Shown: positions 17,951 through 28,821 of the stretch, one piece after another
How positions within the stretch are numbered: position 1 is the stretch's first letter
How the letters are laid out: each line of letters opens with the position of its first letter
Assembly: GCA_022824225.1 (NCBI GenBank)
Contig: JAJEAH010000048.1
Location: 1-64,000 of the forward strand
Direction of reading: 5' to 3'
DNA length: 64,000 nucleotides
Source of the DNA: Chloroflexota bacterium
GTDB lineage: Bacteria; Chloroflexota; UBA11872; VXOZ01
Position numbers and translations under genes: made by a program
Notes under the pieces: generated by a model
The model's input: the letters and a program-made list of their open reading frames with translations, nothing else
What the model was told of the DNA's origin: nothing
Databases searched by the model: none

Positions 17951-20530
17951 TTACATCTTACCGCTGTCGGGGGCGGTTTGCCTAGGGGAGCGCCTCCGGA
18001 TCGGCAATCGCCCCGCGTGCCAGAGCGTGCCGAGGAGCAGCGACAGAAGCCCCGCTGCGGTGAGCCGCAGGCCAAGAGCGAAGCCCGGGGGTGAGTACTG
18101 AAAGACTACGCGCTGCGTCTCCGCCGTGACCGGCACGGCCATGCCCAGGCCGTTGGCCGCAATGATCTCCTCCGGTTGGCCGTCCACCGTAGCCGTCCAC
18201 CCGCTGAGCGGCGTTTGCAGCCAGACCAGCAGGCCCGCGCCATCCGACCGGACGGCGAATTCCGCGCGGTGCGGGTCTTGGGCGGCAACGTCCACGCTGG
18301 AACCGGCTGCGCTCAGGCGCGGCCCCGCCGCCAGCACCGGTTCGCGCGCAAGCACGGGACGGTCCCGCGCCAGGAGCGCCAACGCGGTCTCTACGTCCGC
18401 GGCGAGCGCATATTCACCGGCGAGGAAGAACGCCGGCGCGGGGTCGGCCAGCGCATAGGTGTATACGGTGATCCGGCCGCCCGTGAGCGAAATGTGCTCC
18501 TGTGCGGCAAGGGTGAGCTGCGGGTCTGCCAACGGCTCCAGGGTCGTGACATGGCGGACGCCCAGAGCCGCGAGCGCCGGCAGGCGGCTCAGGAAGACTT
18601 CGCGCTTGGCGGCGGCATCCAACCCGGCGTCGCCGGCAAACCCGGGTGTGATGGCGCGTTCGCTGCCCACGTAACCCAGCACGGCGTCCTGCGCCGCCGT
18701 CATCAGGTTTTCATAGCCGTCCAGGCTGGGTATGCCGTGAACCACGCCGCGATTGGGCGCCAGCGCCGCGATGGGGATGCGGTACTCCAAGGCGACGCGG
18801 TCGGCGCTCGCGGGACGCCGGTCCTGCGTCTGCGCGAATTCATGGCGCAATCCGCCCAAGCGCCAGCCAAAGCTGCGCCCGGGCGTGTCGTCTGCCTGCG
18901 CGGCGGTCACCGCCGCGGGCCGGGTGGCGACCACGCTTGCGGGCGCGCTCGGCGTCAGGCCGCGATTGCCCACCAGCAGCGTGCCGGCCACGACGGCGAG
19001 GAGGAAGAGCAAGGAGAGGCTGCCGCGCTCGCCGCGGCGCAGCCAGAGCAGCGCCAGGCCCGCTCCGAGGAGCGAAAGCGCGTAGAACGGTACCAGAGGT
19101 TCATCTATGCGCAGGGAGCGGCCCGCCGCCGCGATCTCGTCCGCCATGGCATTGTAGTAGAACGCCGGGGTCTGGAGCTTGGTAGGGTCGGTCAGGATGA
19201 AGCGGTCGACATAGGCCCGGCCCGTGTCGGCAATGCGGTCAGTCAGCAATCTGAAGGCGAGCGCCGCCAGTGTGCCCCCGGCTGCCAGCAGCGCGGCGAG
19301 CGCGATGAGGGCTCTTTGCGCGTACCGCATGCCGCGCTCCACTGCCGCGCTCCCGCCCGCAAGCACGGCGTGCAAGCCGTAGGCCGCGAGGAGCGCGATG
19401 CAGGCGTTTACGGCCACAGCCGCCCGGTGGGGGTCACGGAAGAACGCGAAGCCCGGTATGAGTTGCAGCAGGCCGTAGACCGGCGTATAGCGCCCCAGCG
19501 CAAAGACTGCGGCCGCGGCAAGGGCTATGGCGAACGCGCGCACGGCGACGCCGGTCCGCCAACGGGTAAGCCCGACCACGGCCAGAACCACCGGCAGCGC
19601 GCCGACGAACAGCAGACCTTGCGCGCTGAGCACGCGGGGAATGTGAAAGTCCAGAAAGACAAATCCAAGCAGGAACGACCACGGCGGGACGGAGACGCCG
19701 CCCGCCTGAACGCCGCCCCGGGCCGACTCCGCCACCAGCGCGAGGGTGGTCAGCCAGCGCATGAGACTGATCGCCGCGCCGGTTGCCGCCGCCGTGCCCA
19801 GCGCAAGGGCGAGCGCGAGGCCGCGATAGAGGTCTTGGCGCATAACCGCCACGACGTGGGCGAGGGCGTAGACCGCCGGCAGGAGGAAGAGATAGCCAAA
19901 CACCTGGGGATGGGCTGCCAATAGGGCGAGGGCAACAATCGCGCTCATCAGCGGCCACGCCCACCAGCGCCGTTGGGTGAGCCCGTGTACGCCGAGCAGT
20001 GCGTACGGCGTGCACGCAAACAGCGGGGAGAAATTGTTGAAGTGCAGCGTACCGAGCATGAACGTGTTGAGGGCATAGACGCTTCCCGCCAGCAGAGCCG
20101 CTGCGGGGCGCAAGCCCAGGACGCGCACGAAGGCGTAGAGACCCACGGCGGCGGCGCAGAGGTGGACCGCCATGGCGGCGGCGTAGCCCATGGGCGGCGG
20201 CAGCGCGAGCAGGAACGGCCAGTGCAGCGGATAGAACCACGGATACTCGCTGAACGCGATGGGAAAGCCGCCGAGAATCTCCGAGGTCCAGAGCGGGAAG
20301 ACGCCGCCGCGCAGTTGCGCCGCCTGCCACTCGGCCCATACCTGGTTGGCCAGGATCAGGTCGCCGTTTAGCCAGTGCTCCCCCAGCACCAACAAGCGCC
20401 GGAACGGCCACAGACACAGGAGCGCCAGCACGGCTACCGCGTAGCGGTCCGACTTGCCCCGGTCGGCAAGCCGCTGCAGGAGCGCGTCCCAGTGGCGCAG
20501 GCTGCGGGTAAGTGTAGCCGGCTGTCGCAT
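17951..20530 (-). CDS. YfhO-like multi-pass membrane protein
   Basis: 859 aa, many TM segments, FPLWTSEILGGFPIAFSEYPWFYPLHW, PGFAFFRDPHRAAVAVN. Confidence 0.7.
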   Translation of the reverse strand: MRQPATLTRSLRHWDALLQRLADRGKSDRYAVAVLALLCLWPFRRLLVLGEHWLNGDLILANQVWAEWQAAQLRGGVFPLWTSEILGGFPIAFSEYPWFYPLHWPFLLALPPPMGYAAAMAVHLCAAAVGLYAFVRVLGLRPAAALLAGSVYALNTFMLGTLHFNNFSPLFACTPYALLGVHGLTQRRWWAWPLMSAIVALALLAAHPQVFGYLFLLPAVYALAHVVAVMRQDLYRGLALALALGTAAATGAAISLMRWLTTLALVAESARGGVQAGGVSVPPWSFLLGFVFLDFHIPRVLSAQGLLFVGALPVVLAVVGLTRWRTGVAVRAFAIALAAAAVFALGRYTPVYGLLQLIPGFAFFRDPHRAAVAVNACIALLAAYGLHAVLAGGSAAVERGMRYAQRALIALAALLAAGGTLAALAFRLLTDRIADTGRAYVDRFILTDPTKLQTPAFYYNAMADEIAAAGRSLRIDEPLVPFYALSLLGAGLALLWLRRGERGSLSLLFLLAVVAGTLLVGNRGLTPSAPASVVATRPAAVTAAQADDTPGRSFGWRLGGLRHEFAQTQDRRPASADRVALEYRIPIAALAPNRGVVHGIPSLDGYENLMTAAQDAVLGYVGSERAITPGFAGDAGLDAAAKREVFLSRLPALAALGVRHVTTLEPLADPQLTLAAQEHISLTGGRITVYTYALADPAPAFFLAGEYALAADVETALALLARDRPVLAREPVLAAGPRLSAAGSSVDVAAQDPHRAEFAVRSDGAGLLVWLQTPLSGWTATVDGQPEEIIAANGLGMAVPVTAETQRVVFQYSPPGFALGLRLTAAGLLSLLLGTLWHAGRLPIRRRSPRQTAPDSGKM

Positions 20531-20838
20531 ACCAGTAATTATGACACGCTGGATGCGCGGAGACCGCGTGGGAGCCCGCGCGGGTATCCCAGGTGGCGCC
20601 GCCCAGTCCGACGGACCGCGTGAGGCTCCCGCGCATCTGTGCGGGTTGCCGGACCGGCTGGGCGGGATCTCCCGCCGAAGTCCTGCCGGCTGCGCGGCCG
20701 GAGGGCCGGCGAATACGGTCAGACCGCTGTCAAGCCCGCCGCGCCGGAGCGGCTTGGCACGTTGAGGAGCGGGACGATAATGGCTTATAGTAGGATTCGG
20801 TTCCGCAAACCAGCACAGTGAATCGAGGACCCATCGCG

Positions 20839-21114
20839 ATGGGAGTGAAAGTTTACATTCCGACGCCGTATCGGCGCTTTACCGGCAATCAATCGAGGGT
20901 CGAAGTGGAAGCGGCAACGGTCGGCCAGCTTCTGCAGGAACTCGAAAGGCAATTCCCCGGCATCGGCGCGCAGATCGCCGATGAGTCTGGCGACATTCCC
21001 GGCTATCTGAACGTCTACGTGAACTCAGAGGAAGTCCGCACCCTCCAGGGCAAAGACACGGCGCTCGCCGACGGCGATGAAATCTCGGTGATTCCCGCCA
21101 TGGCCGGCGGCTGA
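20839..21114 (+). CDS. MoaD/ThiS family sulfur-carrier protein
   Basis: Small beta-grasp-like protein ending ...EISVIPAMAGG (terminal GG); ATG at 20839. Confidence 0.85.
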   Translation: MGVKVYIPTPYRRFTGNQSRVEVEAATVGQLLQELERQFPGIGAQIADESGDIPGYLNVYVNSEEVRTLQGKDTALADGDEISVIPAMAGG

Positions 21115-21446
21115 GCAGAGGCCTGTAGCTTGGGATGCGCAAGACCTGAAGCACAGCGGCTTTTTCTTCATATTCTTGTTAGCCGGCTACAGTTACCCAA
21201 AGCCGCGTGGGTTTGCCGTACGTATCCGCGCGGCATATACCAAAACGCGCAAACCGGCGGACTATTCTGACGTTCCGTCTCTTGCCAGTTTCGGCGCAGT
21301 TCTCTCGCATTGTCTCAGTCTTGGGCAGACCACTCCCACGTTGAGTTGGCGCTTCGCGCCACTTAATCTTGTCCTCGAGGTCGCCCTCGCGTGTCAGGGT
21401 CTTGGGTTCCGAGAGTAGTCGAGTGGGTTTGGGAGGTCATGGGCAC

Positions 21447-23729
21447 ATGATTGCACGGAGGGAGGGACTTGCCACTGTCCGGCTTGCCCTGCAGAAGCTG
21501 TCGCTGCGCTGGTATGCCGGAATCCGGCCCAAGCTACATGATGAAAGCCTGAGATGGGCCTTCGCCGTTGGTTGCGGGGCATTCCTGCTTGCGGCAGGTT
21601 TTGTCTTGCTCGTCGCGCAGCCAACCGTCAACTCTGTTGACGGCCCAATGTATCACAGAATTGGCTATGGCTTAGCGCAAGATTTCCGCTACAACGGGGG
21701 CGCTTATCCCTATCCGCTCTATCCCGTCTTCTTGGCGGTTGTCTATGTGCTTGGTGGAGCATACGGAGCAGTATTCCTCGCCCACGGGGTGCTGTTCGCG
21801 ATTACGGTCGGCTTAGGCTACTGGCTCGCGCGCCGGTTGGCAGGACACGCAACGGGCCTATTCGCGGCACTGCTCATTGCCCTCGATGCGACGCTGTTGG
21901 GGAATGTTGGCCTGGTCGCAACCGAGAATCTCCAGACTCCGCTGTTGTTGCTGGCGGTAGTCGTCTCGCTCTATGCGTTGCGACGCCGGGAATACCGATA
22001 CCACGTTGGCATGGGTGTGCTGTGGGGGCTTCTCACCCTGGTAAAGCCCGCGACGATACTTTGGCCGCCGTTTCTCCTGCCCGTTTACTTGCTTGGCAGC
22101 GGCCGTCTGGGCGGACGGCTTTGGCTCGCGATGGCGCTTGCCTTCGTCTTGACACTCTCGCCATGGGTTGTACGAAACCAGCTAGACACACAGGCAGCGG
22201 CTACGGGGCAATTCGAACTGCCCTTTGCGCAGGGCTATCCAACACTCCTCATCCATGTAGTGGATGAAGGGGAAACGCGCCACAACATGGCCCATCTGGA
22301 GCCGAAGCTCCTGGCGGCCGCTTCTGCTGCTGCCGCAGAGGGGATCGAGCGAGAATCCATACAGTTCGAGTTCTATACGTTGCGCTTGCTGTGGGAACGA
22401 ATAGAGCGTTCACCCATCGCGTACTTCGGTCATATTTGGGGCAACTTCACGTACTTTTGGCTTGAGCCGCCGGTGGTTTGGACTGATTCAGCCTACAATC
22501 ACGTGTCCAACTTTCCCGGCGGATACCGGGATGCGCCCGGCTTCACCTACCATGCCCGGCTGCATGCCGCTTTGGCGGTCTTGGCGTTCCTCTCCCTGAT
22601 CTTGCTCTGCCGGCAGTCACTGCTCATCGCATCGTTCGTCGCACTCCTGATGTTCTACTATGCGGCTTTCCATACCATGTATGTTGTGCTCCCTCGTTTT
22701 AGCGTGCCGGTCATGCCGTTAGTCCTCATCGGGGCAGCGGCGTTTCCCATGCTTGCCACATCCGCAATTAGGGAGATAATCCTCAAGCGAAGAGTCATCG
22801 GCAATGCGCTCCTGACGATTCCTGTGGCCGCACTCTTGGCCGCGGTTGCGGTCAATTCCTTACCCCCGCAGGCTAACGGCATCCAACAGGGCTCATTCGA
22901 GTCTGCAGACCAGGTGGACACGGTATGGTACTACGAAGATGCGGCGGATCAGAGGGATGTGCCTCCCGTAATCGCCCCATATCGGGCACGCGATGGATTC
23001 CGCTCAGCCGTTCTCAGGATTGCCGCGGATGAGCAAGGCGTTGAGAAGCGGCTGATCCAGATCGTCCCCGTGTGGTTTGACGCAACGTATCGGCTGAAAT
23101 TCGTATACCGCTTTGCCGAAGAGGCGGTGAGAAGCGCCCCCTTCTACGTTGAAGTGAGTGAGTGGGATGAGTCCAATGAAGTGTGGGAAACGAGGGTAAA
23201 AGACCTTCTGCCGGTTGTAGGTAGCAGGTGGGAAGAACAAGAGTACGAGTTCAGCGTGAGCGCAAGTGCTCACACAGTCTTGGTTGCTTTCGGGACTAGA
23301 ATCGAGCCGAGCGAAGTGTTGCTCGATAACGTACGGCTAGAATTGGCAGTATCCCCGTTGGCGCTCATTCAGAGGCCATACTTGCTAGATGATCCAGCGG
23401 AAGTCAATACAAGCAACTACTTGCCGCTGGAGAAATGGGTGGAAACACAGCCTCAAGAAAACCGATCATTCCTGCTGACGAATCCGGGAGTGGCACGGGC
23501 AAATGGCTGGCGAGGTGACGAGGGCACGTTGCAATCAACCGCATACGGGATTGGCCTCGGAATGGTTGCCCTTTGGGTTTTGATCGGCGTCCTGTTCATT
23601 CGGCTGAGGTTGCTCGAGCGGATGGCGAGGGCGAGACTGTTGGAGGTCGGGTCAGGGGCCGCCATGTTGTTTTTGGCAGTGGGCCAGGCAGCGACCTGCT
23701 ATCTACTGCTGTTTAGCAATCCAATCTAG
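21447..23729 (+). CDS. Glycosyltransferase 39/ArnT-like membrane protein with extended C-terminal extracytoplasmic domain
   Basis: N-terminal multi-TM; DGPMYHRIGYGLAQDFRYNGGAYPYPLYPVFLA; C-terminal NGIQQGSFESADQVD...NVRLE carbohydrate-binding-like region. Confidence 0.65.
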   Translation: MIARREGLATVRLALQKLSLRWYAGIRPKLHDESLRWAFAVGCGAFLLAAGFVLLVAQPTVNSVDGPMYHRIGYGLAQDFRYNGGAYPYPLYPVFLAVVYVLGGAYGAVFLAHGVLFAITVGLGYWLARRLAGHATGLFAALLIALDATLLGNVGLVATENLQTPLLLLAVVVSLYALRRREYRYHVGMGVLWGLLTLVKPATILWPPFLLPVYLLGSGRLGGRLWLAMALAFVLTLSPWVVRNQLDTQAAATGQFELPFAQGYPTLLIHVVDEGETRHNMAHLEPKLLAAASAAAAEGIERESIQFEFYTLRLLWERIERSPIAYFGHIWGNFTYFWLEPPVVWTDSAYNHVSNFPGGYRDAPGFTYHARLHAALAVLAFLSLILLCRQSLLIASFVALLMFYYAAFHTMYVVLPRFSVPVMPLVLIGAAAFPMLATSAIREIILKRRVIGNALLTIPVAALLAAVAVNSLPPQANGIQQGSFESADQVDTVWYYEDAADQRDVPPVIAPYRARDGFRSAVLRIAADEQGVEKRLIQIVPVWFDATYRLKFVYRFAEEAVRSAPFYVEVSEWDESNEVWETRVKDLLPVVGSRWEEQEYEFSVSASAHTVLVAFGTRIEPSEVLLDNVRLELAVSPLALIQRPYLLDDPAEVNTSNYLPLEKWVETQPQENRSFLLTNPGVARANGWRGDEGTLQSTAYGIGLGMVALWVLIGVLFIRLRLLERMARARLLEVGSGAAMLFLAVGQAATCYLLLFSNPI

Positions 23730-23958
23730 ACGCCTGGTCTGTCAGGCACATCGCTTTCACCGGTGTATTCCCTGGCATACTGATTCTGGGCTGCCCCTTC
23801 CCATTTCCCACGGCCTACGTGTATTGATTGGATGCGTCCCGCTGGTAACGCCGAGAAATCCCGTTGGACAGTCTCTGGGCCTTCTCCTAGAATTGCTAGT
23901 GGTAGTGTAGTCTCCTCGTTGCTCGCCATTGAAATTGCCGGAATTGAATAGCATCCTG

Positions 23959-25260
23959 ATGATTCCCCGCTACACACGTCCCGTCATGGGCAAGATCTGG
24001 TCGGAAGAGCACAAATTCGCCACCTGGCTGCAGGTGGAGATCGCGGTGTGCGAGGCTTGGACGGAGCAGGGAAAGGTTCCCGCGGCCGACATGGCGAAAT
24101 TGCGGCAGGCGCCGCAGCCCTCACTCGCGCGCATAGCCGCCATCGAAAAGGAGATCGACCACGACCTGAACGCGTTTCTCATGGCCGTGGCGGAACAACT
24201 GGGCCCGGAGAGCCGCTTTCTGCACCTGGGGCTGACCTCATATGACGTGGAAGACACCGCCACCGGCTTGCGGCTGCGGGATGCCGCCGATGTGCTGCTA
24301 GCGGAAATCGACGCCTTGAGCGAGGTGCTGGAAGAGGCCGCGGTAACATACAAAGACGTGCCGCAGATTGGGCGCACCCACGGCGTGCAGGCCGAACCGA
24401 TTTCATTCGGCTACAAGCTGCTGGTGTGGGTGGATGAGATGCGCCGGAACCGAGCGCGCCTGGAGGCGGCGCGGGCCCAGGTAGCGGTCGGCAAAGTGTC
24501 CGGCGCGGTGGGCACCCACGCCAACGTGCCGCCCGTTATCGAGGACCGCGTCTGCGCCATGCTCGGCCTCGCCGTCGCGCCCACGTCCACCCAAATCGTC
24601 CAGCGGGACCGCCACGCCGATTTCGTCACCACGCTCGCGGTGATTGGCGCCTCGCTTGAGAAATTCTCGACGGAAATCCGCAATCTCCAGCGCACGGAAG
24701 TCCTGGAGGTGGAAGAGCCGTTCGAGCCCGGGCGGGTGGGCTCGTCCGCCATGCCGCACAAGCGCAACCCCGCGCGCTGTGAGCGCATCTCCGGTCTGGC
24801 GCGCTTGCTGCGGTCCTATGCGCTGACGGCGCTGGAAAACGTGGCGCTCTGGCACGAGCGGGACATCACGAATTCCGCCCCCGAACGCGTTATTTTTCCC
24901 GACTCCTGCATTGTTCTGGATTACATGCTCAGTCTCTTTACCCGCGTGATGGCCGATCTGCGCGTGTATCCGGATAACATGGCGCGCAACCTCGGCCAAA
25001 CGGGCGGGCTCGTCTTCAGCGAGGCAGTGCTCTTGGCTCTGATCGACTGCGGTCTGACGCGCCAGCACGCCTACGCCATCGTGCAGGAACACGCTACGGC
25101 GGCATGGGAGACCGGCGGCGACTTTGGCGCGCTGCTCAAGGGCGACCCGCGAGTGCGCGAGCACCTGGACGAGGCCGCAATCGACGCCCTCTTCGACGTG
25201 CGCCACCACCTGCGCCACGTCGACGCGTCCTACAGGCGCATGGGTCTGGCCGAGAAGTAG
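23959..25260 (+). CDS. purB: Adenylosuccinate lyase
   Basis: MIPRYTRPVMGKIWSEEHKF; GSSAMPHKRNPARCERISGLAR signature. Confidence 0.96.
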   Translation: MIPRYTRPVMGKIWSEEHKFATWLQVEIAVCEAWTEQGKVPAADMAKLRQAPQPSLARIAAIEKEIDHDLNAFLMAVAEQLGPESRFLHLGLTSYDVEDTATGLRLRDAADVLLAEIDALSEVLEEAAVTYKDVPQIGRTHGVQAEPISFGYKLLVWVDEMRRNRARLEAARAQVAVGKVSGAVGTHANVPPVIEDRVCAMLGLAVAPTSTQIVQRDRHADFVTTLAVIGASLEKFSTEIRNLQRTEVLEVEEPFEPGRVGSSAMPHKRNPARCERISGLARLLRSYALTALENVALWHERDITNSAPERVIFPDSCIVLDYMLSLFTRVMADLRVYPDNMARNLGQTGGLVFSEAVLLALIDCGLTRQHAYAIVQEHATAAWETGGDFGALLKGDPRVREHLDEAAIDALFDVRHHLRHVDASYRRMGLAEK

Positions 25261-25485
25261 CCGTCCTGCCAAAGCCGCAGTTCTCCAGTAGCGCAGATTT
25301 GCAACCTGCGTTTTCGGCAGCAATTGGGTTTGGGCGGTCACGCGCTAACGCCAAACCGCCGGGTACCCACCCGCGCTGCCCTCCGCGCCAAGAGGCGAGG
25401 GACAAGCCCTAATGCTGTCGCATTAAAGAGTCACGTACGTTTGTTGGTCTCCCAAATCCTCACAAATGGATAAAAGTACACACAG

Positions 25486-25635
25486 CCGTTCGCCTTGAAC
25501 CTGTCGAAAGGTGAACGGCGGGGTAGTTGTGGCGCACTGTACTACCCGTCCATACTTCGACAGGCTCAGCACGAACGGGTAGTACAGCGATCATCAGTTT
25601 TAAGCGACAGCATTGGGGACAAGCCCCCGCGCTAC
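25486..25635. repeat. Cluster of dispersed repeats with a 13-bp inverted repeat enclosing one unit
   Basis: ccgttcgccttgaacctgtcgaaaggtgaacgg (25486-25518); CTGTACTACCCGT...ACGGGTAGTACAG (25537-25587); ggggacaagcccccgcgctac (25615-25635). Confidence 0.7.
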
Positions 25636-25668
25636 ATCTATAGGGACGGCACGAAGACAGCGCCGCGC

Positions 25669-26463
25669 CTATGCGTCGTGGGTCGCCATCTCAATGAGCG
25701 TGCAGAAGGCGCCCTGCGGATCGCACACGAACGCAAATCTGCCCACGCCCTCCACCGCCATGACGGGTGAAATTTGCTGTCCGCCCAGGCTCTGCAATTG
25801 CGCCAGCGAGTCGTCCAGGTTGGCGACGGCGAGGTAGATCGACCAATGCGGCGGCATCGGTTCCCATTCCGGCCTGATCGCCATCATGCCGGCTGCCGGT
25901 CTTTCATCGAGGCTGAACAGGTTATACTCGCCGCCGTCGCCGCTGGGCGTCATCTCCGCCGACCAGCCGAAGAGGCCCACGTAGAATTCCTGGGCCGCGG
26001 CGGTATCGTGGGTGTAGAGTTCGCACCATGCCAGTGCGCCCGGTTCGCCAAAGACCTCGGCCCCGATTTCCGTGCCCGGCTGCCACACCGAAAACGCCGC
26101 GCCGGTGGGGTCTTGCGCCACCGCCATGCGGCCGGCGTCCATGACTGCCAGCGGCTCCTGCGCCAGCGTGCCGCCCAGCTCCGTGACGCGCGCCGCCGTG
26201 GCGTCGATGTCGGCTACCGTGAAGTAGCTCTGCCACACCGGCCGGCCGCCCGTCAACTGCTTGAGCTCCTCAGGCATGTCGTACATGGCAAACACGTTGC
26301 GCTCCCGCTTTTGCAGCAGGGCATAGGTCGAGCCTTCGGGTGAGGGCGCGTCCAAGGCCTTCAGTCCGAGGAGCGTGGTGTAGAACTGCTTGGAACCGTC
26401 CAGGTCCGGCGTGCCCAGATCGGCCCAACTGAACATGCCCGGTTGATGTTGCGTTACGTCCAT
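25669..26463 (-). CDS. Two-domain VOC/glyoxalase family protein
   Basis: MFSWADLGTPDLDGSKQFYTTLLGL and LAWCELYTHDTAAAQEFYVGLFGW. Confidence 0.9.
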   Translation of the reverse strand: MDVTQHQPGMFSWADLGTPDLDGSKQFYTTLLGLKALDAPSPEGSTYALLQKRERNVFAMYDMPEELKQLTGGRPVWQSYFTVADIDATAARVTELGGTLAQEPLAVMDAGRMAVAQDPTGAAFSVWQPGTEIGAEVFGEPGALAWCELYTHDTAAAQEFYVGLFGWSAEMTPSGDGGEYNLFSLDERPAAGMMAIRPEWEPMPPHWSIYLAVANLDDSLAQLQSLGGQQISPVMAVEGVGRFAFVCDPQGAFCTLIEMATHDA

Positions 26464-26579
26464 GGTTTCCTCTGGTGCGTGCTTACGCGTTACGTCGTGT
26501 CAGCTATAGCGGCCCACACCGTCTATAGTAGAACGTGTAGGCGGAGACAGGCAATGAGACCGGAGAAGGGGGCGCAACG

Positions 26580-27470
26580 ATGGACGACGTAATCCTGGAG
26601 ACGGCGCTGCCCCTGCCCCGCTATGCCCGGGGCAAGGTGCGCGACATGTACGACGTGGGCGAGCAGTTGCTCATCGTCACCACTGATCGCATTTCGGCCT
26701 TCGACGTGGTGCTGCCCATGGGCATACCCGGCAAGGGCCGGGTGCTCAATACGCTGTCGGCGTTTTGGTTCCGGCGGTCGCGCCGCCTGATGCCCAATCA
26801 CCTCATCACCACCGACGTTGCGGACTACCCGGCGGCGCTCCAGCCCCACGGCGAGATGCTGGCGGGCCGCAGCATGCTGGTGCGGAAGGCGGAACGGATC
26901 GACGCTGAGTGCGTGGTGCGGGGCTATCTGGCCGGTTCCGGCTGGCGCGACTATGTGCGCACCGGTGCGGTTTGCGGGCACGCGCTGCCGCCGGGCCTGC
27001 TGGAAAGCCAGGAGTTGCCCGAACCCATCTTCACGCCCGCCACCAAGGCCGATTCCGGCCACGATGAGAACATCTCGCGGGAGGAGTTGGCGTCGCGCAT
27101 CGGCCCGGAGCTCGCGTCCCGCCTGGAAGCGGCCTCCCTCGCCATCTACGCGTTTGGACGCGCGGAAGCCCAGCAGGCCGGCTTGATCGTGGCCGATACG
27201 AAGTTCGAATTCGGGCTCTACCAAGGTGAACTCATCCTCATCGATGAAGCGTTCACGCCGGACTCCTCGCGCTATTGGGACATAGACATCTACGAGCCCG
27301 GCCACCCCCAGCCGAGCTACGATAAGGAATTCGTGCGCGAATGGCTGCGCGAAAGCGGCTGGGACATGGAGCCGCCGGCGCCCATGCTGCCGGACGACAT
27401 CGTCCGGAAGACCGCCGCAAAATATACGGAAGCCCTGCGCCGCATCACGGCTTTACCGCGGTCGCAGTGA
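26580..27470 (+). CDS. purC: Phosphoribosylaminoimidazole-succinocarboxamide synthase
   Basis: ARGKVRDMYDVGEQLLIVTTDRISAFDV; SRYWDIDIYEPG.PQPSYDKEFVREWL. Confidence 0.95.
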   Translation: MDDVILETALPLPRYARGKVRDMYDVGEQLLIVTTDRISAFDVVLPMGIPGKGRVLNTLSAFWFRRSRRLMPNHLITTDVADYPAALQPHGEMLAGRSMLVRKAERIDAECVVRGYLAGSGWRDYVRTGAVCGHALPPGLLESQELPEPIFTPATKADSGHDENISREELASRIGPELASRLEAASLAIYAFGRAEAQQAGLIVADTKFEFGLYQGELILIDEAFTPDSSRYWDIDIYEPGHPQPSYDKEFVREWLRESGWDMEPPAPMLPDDIVRKTAAKYTEALRRITALPRSQ

Positions 27471-27504
27471 CAGTTGGCCTAGAGATGCAGGAACGGCTGC
27501 GCGG

Positions 27505-28692
27505 CTACGACGCGGGGGCGGGACGCTCAGTGCGCCGGCAGGCCGCCGTATACACCGCCAGGTTGTGTTCGGCGATGCGCGGCCACGAAAAGCCCAGGGC
27601 AAAGCGCCGGGCGGCGTTGCCGAGACTCGCGCCCAGGGCGCGGTCGTCGTAGAGGCGGCGGAGCGCCTGGCTCAGCGCGGCGGCGTCTTCGGGCGGCGTC
27701 AGCAGCAGCGCATCGCTCTCCTGCAATTCCGGCGCGGGCTGCTTGGGATACGTGCTCACCAGCGGCAGGCTGTGGGCCATGGTTGTCAGTAAGCTCGTCC
27801 GGCGCAGCGACGCCCCGTCGGCAAACGGCAGGGCCATGGCGTCGCACGTCTGGATGGCGCGCGAGGCGTCGGTCGTTTCCAGGTAGCCGGTGCTCAGCAG
27901 GATGTCCTCAGTATCCAGCCGCAGCCGGTAGATGAGGCGCTCCAGGTGCTCCTTGTAGACCGCGTTGTACGGATCGCTCTCGCCCAAGCTGCCGCCAATG
28001 ATGAGCACCTGTACGGGGATGTCCTGGTCGCGCAGGATGCGCACCGCTTCGAAGAGGGTGTCCACGCCCTTGGTGAGATTGATGAAGCCGAAGAAGCCTA
28101 CCAGGAATGCGTTTTCCGCCACGCCGCATTCGGCCCGGAGCGCCCGCCGCCGCTCTGCGGAAATAGGCGCCACGGGCACCGCCGGGCCGACGCCGATCCG
28201 GTGTGTGGGCACGTCCGCATCCACCGTTGCCTCCCACTGCGCGCGGTCTTCGCGAGTGGTGAAGATGCACGCGTCGCTGTAGCGGCCCAGCATGTGGGTC
28301 ACCCAACGGCGCACGGGACCGGCCTTGGGAAAGAGATAGGGCGTGCGCAGGTCGTGGAACGTGGTGACGAGCGCCGGGCGGGGCGTATGGCGGCGGAGGT
28401 ACCAGGGTAGGAGGTTGACGGCGGGTTTGAGATCGAAGGCGGCGGTCTGGAATTGGATGTGGACCACGTCGATTTCCCGTTCGGCAATGATCTGCCGCGC
28501 GACTGACCAGAAGGGAAAGCCCCACGTGCCGACGACGGGATGCACGGTGGGCTCCACGCTGGCGCAATTCGAGCCGGTCAGCACTTCGCTGGCCACGTCC
28601 AGCGCGCGGAGTTCGGAGCGCAACGCCGCAGTGTAGTCGGCGATCCCGCCCTGGTTGGGCGGGTATTCCCCGGTGACGAAGAGTACGCGCAT
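27505..28692 (-). CDS. Glycosyltransferase family 4-like
   Basis: MRVLFVTGEYPPNQGGIADYTAALRSEL; FGFINLTKGVDTLFEAVRIL; likely ATG at 28692. Confidence 0.85.
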   Translation of the reverse strand: MRVLFVTGEYPPNQGGIADYTAALRSELRALDVASEVLTGSNCASVEPTVHPVVGTWGFPFWSVARQIIAEREIDVVHIQFQTAAFDLKPAVNLLPWYLRRHTPRPALVTTFHDLRTPYLFPKAGPVRRWVTHMLGRYSDACIFTTREDRAQWEATVDADVPTHRIGVGPAVPVAPISAERRRALRAECGVAENAFLVGFFGFINLTKGVDTLFEAVRILRDQDIPVQVLIIGGSLGESDPYNAVYKEHLERLIYRLRLDTEDILLSTGYLETTDASRAIQTCDAMALPFADGASLRRTSLLTTMAHSLPLVSTYPKQPAPELQESDALLLTPPEDAAALSQALRRLYDDRALGASLGNAARRFALGFSWPRIAEHNLAVYTAACRRTERPAPAS

Positions 28693-28821
28693 GTCTAGAT
28701 TTGGGAAGTCCTTCCCACTGCGCGCCGCCGGGCAGCCTGGCGGATCGCGGCGCATGGAGATTGAGCGTTTCGCGGCGCGGGCATGCCGCCGCAATGGCTG
28801 ACGTTAGCGCGCACACGTAGA

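Noticed and set aside
18176-19924. 582-aa plus-strand ORF
   Set aside because: Antisense to the YfhO-like membrane protein; Arg/Gln/Glu-rich shadow translation.
20540-20800. GC-rich, hairpin-prone leader before the MoaD/ThiS gene, considered as a molybdenum-cofactor riboswitch
   Set aside because: I could not identify a conserved Moco riboswitch core by eye; needs Infernal/Rfam.
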